NCBI GenBank assembly: GCA_002083775.1
Contig: MTEI01000001.1
Span: 496,001-560,000, forward strand
DNA: 64,000 bases
Reading direction: 5' to 3'
Source of the DNA: Rhodoferax ferrireducens
GTDB lineage: Bacteria > Pseudomonadota > Gammaproteobacteria > Burkholderiales > Burkholderiaceae_C
Positions 61,601-64,000 of the stretch are shown here, piece by piece. The notes under the pieces are model-generated. The model was given only the letters and a program-made list of their open reading frames with translations. It searched no databases and was not told where the DNA came from. The position numbers and the translations under genes were made by a program. Numbering within the stretch: position 1 is the first letter of the stretch; every line of letters starts with the position of its first letter.

Positions 61601-64000
61601 ACCTCACTTCGTCGACCGGCGCCATCGGCAGCGCGGCAGCACCGGTGCGGCTTGAGCTGTTCAACAACGGCGCGGTAACGGCCAGCGGGCGCGACGGCGT
61701 GGCCCTGGCAACCTCGCGGGGTGACCTGCTGATCAACAGCGTGATGGCCGCGCAGGGCGACGTGAACCTGACCGCTGACGGCCACATCCGCACCACTGGC
61801 TCCGGCACGTCGGTGACCGGCGAGAACGTCTCGCTCGTCTCGCTCAACGGCGGTATCCACGGCCTCATGGACAGCCTGGCGTTGCAGATCGAAACCATGG
61901 GCAACGACGGCACGCTTTCGGCCCGGGCCGTGAGCGACATCCGTCTGCAGGAAGCCACCGGCGACACACGCCTTCAGCAGGTGGCCTCGGTCACGGGCGA
62001 TGTGCACTTGGCCTCGCCGGGGCGCCTGCTCGACGCCAACACGGTGGAACAGGTAGACAAGAAAACCAGCGACGAACTCCTGGCGCTGTGGAAAGAGATG
62101 AGCCTGAATGGCGATGAAGCCAAAGATGCACGCGACCGCAGTCTGGCGACACAGGCTGCACGCCTGAAGCAGGAGTACGAGGCCTATTTCCGTATGCGTA
62201 ATCTGCACCGGTTGGACGACGGCAGCTACACGGCGGCGGCCTATGATTCCGGCTACGCGTACCACGCCACCACCGTGCAGGCCTCTGTGCTGAAGTCGGT
62301 AAATAACTGGACGGATGCCGATGTGGCCCGCTACGAGTCTGAACAGACTGCGGCCTACCACGCGGCCCAAGCACGCTTTGGTGCCGGTGACTATGTGGTC
62401 AACTTTGCACCGACGCTGACCGTAGCCGAGACAGTAGCCTTGTCCGAAGGCGCAATCTGGACCGAGGCGCAACTGGCCAACGGGCTGGCCTCAGGCCTGT
62501 TCCGGCCGGTGTCGGACACCGACATCCGAGTCGAAGACGCCAACGTCGTCGGTCGCGACGTGACGCTGAACGCGCAGACTGGCATCGGCATGCAGTCGGC
62601 CACCCCGGCAGTTATCGCACTGGATGCCAACGGGCTACTGAGTGATGACGACAAGCTCATCCTGCTGACTGCCGAACGCAAGGACATCACGGTGGACGGC
62701 CATGGTCAGGTCAGCGTGAGGCAATTCGAAGATCTGGATGTCACGGTCAGTGGCACGCTCAACGCCGACACGGCCAGTGGCAGCGCCCTGCTGGGGTCAG
62801 AGGCTGACCTGGCCCTTGGCCAAATCCGTGCCACCGATGAGGTGCGTGTCAAAACTGGCGCGAGTTTGCTGGGCCAGGTCGGCCAGACAAACATCCTGGC
62901 CACCAGTGCGGTGCTTGAGGCCGGTCAGGGCTCGTTGGGCAGTGCGGTTACACCGCTCTCGGTGGACTTGGCAACGGGTGGCACGCTCATCGCGCGCGCC
63001 GGAACTGATCTGTTTGTCCGTGAAGTCAACGGTGACATGGTGGTCAGCTCCGTGTTCGCCCGAGGCGACATCTCGCTTGATGCGCAGGGCAGCCTTATTG
63101 AGGCGGTCGAGGACAACCTGCTTGATGTACGCGGTAACAGCGTCGCGCTGAGCGCAGGCGACACGGTCGGTCAGCCCGATGGCCAGAGGGCGTTCGACGT
63201 GCAGGTGGCCAAGAACGGCTTGCTCAGCGCCAGCGCGCCCAATGGCGTCTACCTCAGCAGCACTGGCCAGTCGGGCAGGCTTGGCAACATCACCACACAG
63301 GGCGTATTTCAACTGGCTGTCGCCGACGGTGGTATCACGCTGGTCGGCTCTGTGCAGGCTGGTGCGGGGGTATCGCTCACCGCAGCTGATGACATCCTGT
63401 TTGATGGCGGCAGAGTGCGATCCGATGACGCAGTGATGCTGGTTGGGGGCACGGATGGTAGTGGCGGCGTCAAAGGCGATGGCAACGGTGTGGCAGATGT
63501 GGAGGCGGGTGGTCCTGTAACGGTGGTGGCAACTGACGACATCGGTGGTGAACATCCGCTGCAGATGGAGGTTGCTGAGGTGCTGACGCTGCGTGCCACC
63601 AACGTCCACGCCGATGTGTCACAGCCTAGCACCACCAACCCGCTGGCAGTGACCGTTACAGGCCCCATCGGGGACACGGCTCACCATGTGAACCTGCGCT
63701 TGACACCTTCAGGACCTGTGGTCTTTCCGGCCCTGGTTTTGCACAATGGCATGATCCGCTCCAGCGGTTTTGACCTGTCGGTGGAACTCGGCTACCTGGG
63801 CGGCGCCGTGACCTTTGTGACACCCAACTTTGCAGCTCGCATCGATCACCTTGTGCGGTCAATGACGCCGGGCCTGGATGTTCGGGCGTTCACGCTCGAC
63901 AACGATTTCAGTCTGACGATGAACGCGGGAAGTGTGCGGTTGAGCGACTTCATCATCAACCAGAACCTCATGCGCAACATCGTCGGAGCGCCATACGGCG
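49642..64000 (+). CDS. Giant secreted filamentous adhesin, TpsA/leukotoxin LktA family (partial, C-terminus outside window)
   Basis: One open frame of 4786 codons with no stop before the window end. A long signal region ends near SAMA/LT (about 38). The TPS/haemagglutinin activity domain (about 45-165) has VNLHLPGSTSNLLNLV and VFFFNPHGIAVGSGG. A very long beta-helical region follows; about 1170-2700 consists of repeats of some 55-100 residues with pattern GSxxxNxI.N.TEAxI.Gxxv. A DRDGDGTAD calcium-type loop lies at 1218-1226. Residues about 3081-3350 are an Ala/Thr/Asn-rich, helix-forming stretch, then beta-helix resumes, with CFWGVC near 3897. Export through a TpsB-type pore is expected; the tpsB gene is not in view. 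GGGAG precedes the ATG. Confidence 0.85.
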   Translation, partial: MSKSASGYLRRQYLCVLRRCAWLNAVANISMMSCSAMALTTTSVQGQTIVPDGRTQTQLSVNGAVTDITTQTVRGPNAFNSFSRFDVDQAATVNLHLPGSTSNLLNLVTDHRSYINGLVNAYKDGAIGGNVFFFNPHGIAVGSGGVLNVGSLTLATPTAAFMDRLISPGGDINVEATAEALAGHVPLSPTGLVSVKGRINAAEAVTLAGGNVNVVAGAQIFAGGKAQVAFDDLVNVGGLQMATQVKVDGGLIRIAAAEDITVAGQVSADGVGEQANGGSITVMADRNSTLEASGKVSADAGNSGDGGFVEFSAHKTVYLNGNGLSARAAGGGEAGNILIDPTDLSWSGSSDYTWAGSTYDQFSHGANLTITASNKVSLDNVMLSTRDIGNAPDTRANHLTGTSQGNSGNITINAKDIELKNGTQLLAQADNGKAAGNISITATDNQSTPAFAALDSSIATILIDHATIKGGNVSITATANDKWEWTGNEFGDKVLGFLDDLRIGLNISYSYAWAHVDVLNNSAIDAAGTLDVAAVAKADATMRVLSTLVGVGYGETDANAKVNIGIASLGADGAMTLRAQADSTLKVEVDTVNTGKFNNAASNASQYADFAFAIGKGKQVAEAIVGPNATISRAQSLKVEATGEKSQSVASSGGAYKDGTASAGVSVSISDTTLTARLGGNINANQVTVKAEIADDASSEVSASAGTAGSPDLQEAITSAKPVETILFEKLSDFVAKAPTTDQRSGNSAKLGVAAAFAWVENTNTVTAEVAANSHITTPGALNILAAAEESISFETSAAVDERDLEKTSEGDNKTTEDKKKIAVSASVLVLDMQHHADARIGDGAVISAGGPVNVNASSTIVPFYQQWPELIGKFRNMDWSSANAWYDLGEALYETVGDPVGASTWSQTAVESEKLALAGALQFLTLDNKATAKIGDADINVGNDPITANQDVNVVARASQGTLSLVGVPEWDPTSPPGSNTSSSSVGFGGSYLQFDLSGGSEAIIAKGAEVRADDVAVVAETGFDVITVTETVGKAGKVSINGAFSLLDTDVSTLAQIGSGVAVTANDVLIQAEDDSLLINVAGGVARSGSVGIGFSIAINDMDRETRALIGNQATESGSGGSLTASGNLLLDAEASGTQGAFTVAGSGQAGQDDPKAKGGDGAKTNAKDSGQQGKSGVGISASVSINLVADITEASIADLTSVTVSGTAASSVAVDRDGDGTADATVNLDRGIKARALNDTLALAGAGSLTVALDKSAGLAGAFTWNQLVKDTRATIADATVTVVGGGVTLDAENSKAMWSISASGAGGDKVGIAGSVAYSNIDNVTEAAIDNANVDADSTAVLDARDTSDIRSVAGSASYGGKAGVGAGVAISTVDSDTTARISGAGKTIIGDAGVSATATNDNSIVAVAAAIGASQGVAASGAVTWNVITNKTEATLSGASLTASGNAVNLDADDTADIFAISGNAAISTGQGSVGISGSYNEIDNETYARATGGSLSGTSVRLEATEDATIKAIAAGGSGSSKVAVSGSLGVNTIGNITEASTSGTTVSTAGDATVRAADNSDIFSVTGAVGVAGNGAVGASGSYNHIGSTVTAQISGGMVDAANVLVDAERAARMEVWAVAGSGAGTAGFAGSIALNDIGGVTTASINGSAEVEASGNALVTAESDDRIDARAGAIGIGGSVGGAGSIAFNNVHADTLAQVTGANTEVTGLGNGGLAQVDNGNLSSYSGLPSEHPLSGRQQKDNIRGAAVVASSTAQVENFTISAAGGGSTGVAGTVSVAMMTGYTSAEVTDYAKLNASFGNTEQEARVAAYHHDNLWSVSGGGAIGGDAGIGGVMDTLIGSHITTAEVRGATVQGLKAVTVDAGSTLEIAQKVIGLGVGGYAGLSGSIGLVLVEGKTQALVWDADLNSKGDLTVEATSKTDADIYAGAVSLSGVAGIGLTGTVSVYDQTTQAIVGDDSKLNANKTTRIKAENDTDQNVIAGTASAAGGVGIAGTVNVAVIKGTTQAVFGAKSDAGKAASQINVDAGYGGSEQDVVIEAADTTHIDNYLGGLGIGLGGAGVGAAVDVVMVNNGASAEVRSGTIRTDRDITVQADTERMLDSFTIAAAGGSTVGISGAVSVLTAGSRPDSDADSEVGTSVGEIARNVSANAFGNQMDSDAGGTTASRDAANAARAKADVDDDMNAPAAAASARAFVAAGTTLNAGRDVAITANNGTDADAIAVGVAVSGGFSLGGGVALAFVDDKTDAEASGVIKAGRNVTVQAGDGPVSDTQGLQLDVGDIHINQRTAASKLIAFAGGGGVVGLGASVAIQNKASMATAKVGNNADITAYGTTAADPGGVSGLITVDASIQHDLESTAFGAAVGLGGIGAAIAYTTLDGDADALVGNGALLTGKALDVHGHSKTDSDVSATAAAGGLFSGAGADADAEDTSSAKARIGDNVVIRTQAGLAQVRADVDPVAKAQSLGVAVSASISIGVSLADATVETRAEADTGSDLDVEAGALTVQAETRLSGKNAEADATAGAGGALLGVGASEANAIVRTDTVAEVGADNKIFVTGEFKVDANSETYADADVTGINVGLLAAGGNTAKAKTDTETYASVGDNATVTAGAVKVKADGNDTLRASTLAGAGGLGVMVASKSETEADSKTQARLGKDAETGVTVVGGTVVADTVNIDAVQHINFDATADSTSAAAVGASGARAVNDVDSRTLAAIGQNMTVSAEDLFSARARNDIEKSTAGASGYQVDSGSGGVLNAAAARSQSTIRNDAQVTLGRDALIGVNNRTLKQVTDNNGRDVNVPVNGLLEMAAWNDVAVYDRVRLDSGGAIAIARAESSIDNVSTAGVSVGQDAGLLSDGNIELSARTAADVQTRAHSKTYGLAGAAEGDTSATITADQAVQIGLDAFIEAQESVYLMAGADRTQTNQFDADAETRLWNRTAVPIETDPEALGRVVQHNDVTVASGAQVRAVRDVYLTASEGSHKARGYGEGTDLYREALSAIGEFFGADTSSLKITGGSSYDNANPSAPAGGPSSRVDVEGSVQAGIWNHQWISVAADGGITASEALDGITTQSDSQNVAQLLQQEIDAIEAAADAKLAQYNNFKGGSAAAAAIEAQAAAAAQYNAAQTDLTEANLVKTNVQAYVNTATNAGSSATAAAAAATNAADLAAAQAATNTGDTGTTAAVRVAAAAFATATAASAANAAAANTAATLAETEASNLTKAANDTSDPAGKTYLQTMANAANNTASKARAVAIAAAAEAVVRANSASTPEAIAAAVQATANAVAAADTAAKSAAVVAASDAETTATNAFRQATRLLDIANTQLAKANDDLAAAQNANGSSDAALGMYADARFLSTQLAQLQGATDVDFVDIGKSGDIITARSGNVRVTGKALTGSGDLSAPGDAKIEIKNQSTRFMRVNADLLIPDEGGGQVTFNGMRVSNSNDINQRNAVGQSANLGITDALNTDKPLILVENSNSLYSGNSGGPAQLWIYGNITNLGGEAKATSHGTLRVAGNISAETVNLATGGDFIKTWTPGYTHQGGDPVKRLGTTPNEKEAKKEDYAQTILPNCDAVECGSTIAGNNVYISAEKLNINGLIQAGLPERRIEIDDALLTKPNADKTALTNTQAIGAARSAWLASPTTAARYINLTNPTADGIADSGDIKLRYDAQFDRLELADARMGGGHMELFGDIFSTGNGELRVMDGYGRINITNTTGYDLAVGRLDTGPGVQGTIRITDTARDSSGHYRGAGNTPLVTEITRENGEATTRTNTGAGGAMQVVDTSSDNYGRSTSFHPMADRRFNWINGQTTNWERIEGYETKTTWGVDWLARDPGQIPVFTPPPTSTYLPRVSGDWLSIVATQGADYELVYSNATSTEVKTNLPTTSYKTDCFWGVCHSRMYVSTEKYSWSQYENYHHSLNASQSVKVNFTGHDSSQVRVTTDGQLLFSGLVRSLAGDITANAAGGMAVLNPDARLLGKEINLTSSTGAIGSAAAPVRLELFNNGAVTASGRDGVALATSRGDLLINSVMAAQGDVNLTADGHIRTTGSGTSVTGENVSLVSLNGGIHGLMDSLALQIETMGNDGTLSARAVSDIRLQEATGDTRLQQVASVTGDVHLASPGRLLDANTVEQVDKKTSDELLALWKEMSLNGDEAKDARDRSLATQAARLKQEYEAYFRMRNLHRLDDGSYTAAAYDSGYAYHATTVQASVLKSVNNWTDADVARYESEQTAAYHAAQARFGAGDYVVNFAPTLTVAETVALSEGAIWTEAQLANGLASGLFRPVSDTDIRVEDANVVGRDVTLNAQTGIGMQSATPAVIALDANGLLSDDDKLILLTAERKDITVDGHGQVSVRQFEDLDVTVSGTLNADTASGSALLGSEADLALGQIRATDEVRVKTGASLLGQVGQTNILATSAVLEAGQGSLGSAVTPLSVDLATGGTLIARAGTDLFVREVNGDMVVSSVFARGDISLDAQGSLIEAVEDNLLDVRGNSVALSAGDTVGQPDGQRAFDVQVAKNGLLSASAPNGVYLSSTGQSGRLGNITTQGVFQLAVADGGITLVGSVQAGAGVSLTAADDILFDGGRVRSDDAVMLVGGTDGSGGVKGDGNGVADVEAGGPVTVVATDDIGGEHPLQMEVAEVLTLRATNVHADVSQPSTTNPLAVTVTGPIGDTAHHVNLRLTPSGPVVFPALVLHNGMIRSSGFDLSVELGYLGGAVTFVTPNFAARIDHLVRSMTPGLDVRAFTLDNDFSLTMNAGSVRLSDFIINQNLMRNIVGAPYG
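58881..59691 (+). other. Alanine-rich helical segment within the adhesin
   Basis: This stretch encodes about 270 residues dominated by Ala with Thr, Asn, Gln and Glu (for example IEAAADAKLAQYNNF and AVRVAAAAFATATAAS). It lacks the glycine turns of the surrounding beta-helix and should form a long helical or coiled-coil stalk. The flanking parts return to Gly/Asp/Thr-rich beta-helix sequence. Confidence 0.65.

Overview
This GC-rich window reads as the chromosome of a betaproteobacterium of the order Burkholderiales, most like the Comamonadaceae (Rhodoferax/Polaromonas-type). The evidence is the gene order (surE-pcm-nlpD-rlmD; rpsF-priB-rpsR-rplI-dnaB; hom-thrC-mobB-moeA-moaD-moaE; clpB), the protein sequences, and a family of short palindromic repeats of the kind common in that group. 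The genus is an inference. I see no tRNA, rRNA, CRISPR array or intact insertion sequence.

Layout. 1-2.4 kb: a TetR-regulated efflux operon (HlyD-type adaptor plus FtsX/MacB-type permease, cut by the window edge). 2.6-3.4 kb: a ferritin-like protein coupled to a tiny DUF3309 membrane peptide. 3.6-10.4 kb: the most interesting chromosomal cluster. A FisR-type sigma-54 activator with the three-cysteine sulfane-sulfur sensor spacing diverges from an orphan Rieske protein, a group II truncated globin, a persulfide-dioxygenase-like protein lacking metal ligands, CcoG, a membrane-anchored hydrolase and a TauE-type sulfite exporter. Two sigma-54 promoters, each with a palindrome about 80 bp upstream, fit one regulon. 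10.4-14.4 kb: surE-pcm-nlpD-rlmD. 14.4-17.7 kb: a lipoprotein, a YccA-type Bax inhibitor, a GlcG/HbpS-type protein, TonB, and the PEP synthase regulator divergent from ppsA. 20.4-22.7 kb: a DUF4212-SSS fusion symporter. 22.8-25.9 kb: rpsF-priB-rpsR-rplI and dnaB. 26-28.9 kb: PhoH/PIN protein, peroxiredoxin Bcp, Mth938-like protein. 29-36.6 kb: an AlaA/AlaC-type aminotransferase, hom, an AbrB-VapC toxin-antitoxin pair lying between hom and thrC, and molybdopterin genes. 37-41.3 kb: a heme oxygenase / bacteriophytochrome / LuxR-type response regulator operon next to clpB. 44-49 kb: a GH19 endolysin-like enzyme, a histidine kinase with a TPR response regulator, and an MFS transporter.

49.6-64 kb is one uninterrupted reading frame of at least 4786 codons that runs off the window. 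It encodes a giant secreted filamentous-haemagglutinin-type adhesin (TpsA-like, leukotoxin LktA family architecture). A textbook sigma-54 promoter sits about 500 bp upstream of it.

The strongest leads are the FisR cluster with its paired sigma-54 promoters, the perfect sigma-54 promoter before the giant adhesin, and dispersed palindromic repeats, including one in-frame copy inside rlmD and an unrelated in-frame palindrome inside hom. All assignments come from reading the sequence; no database search was run.
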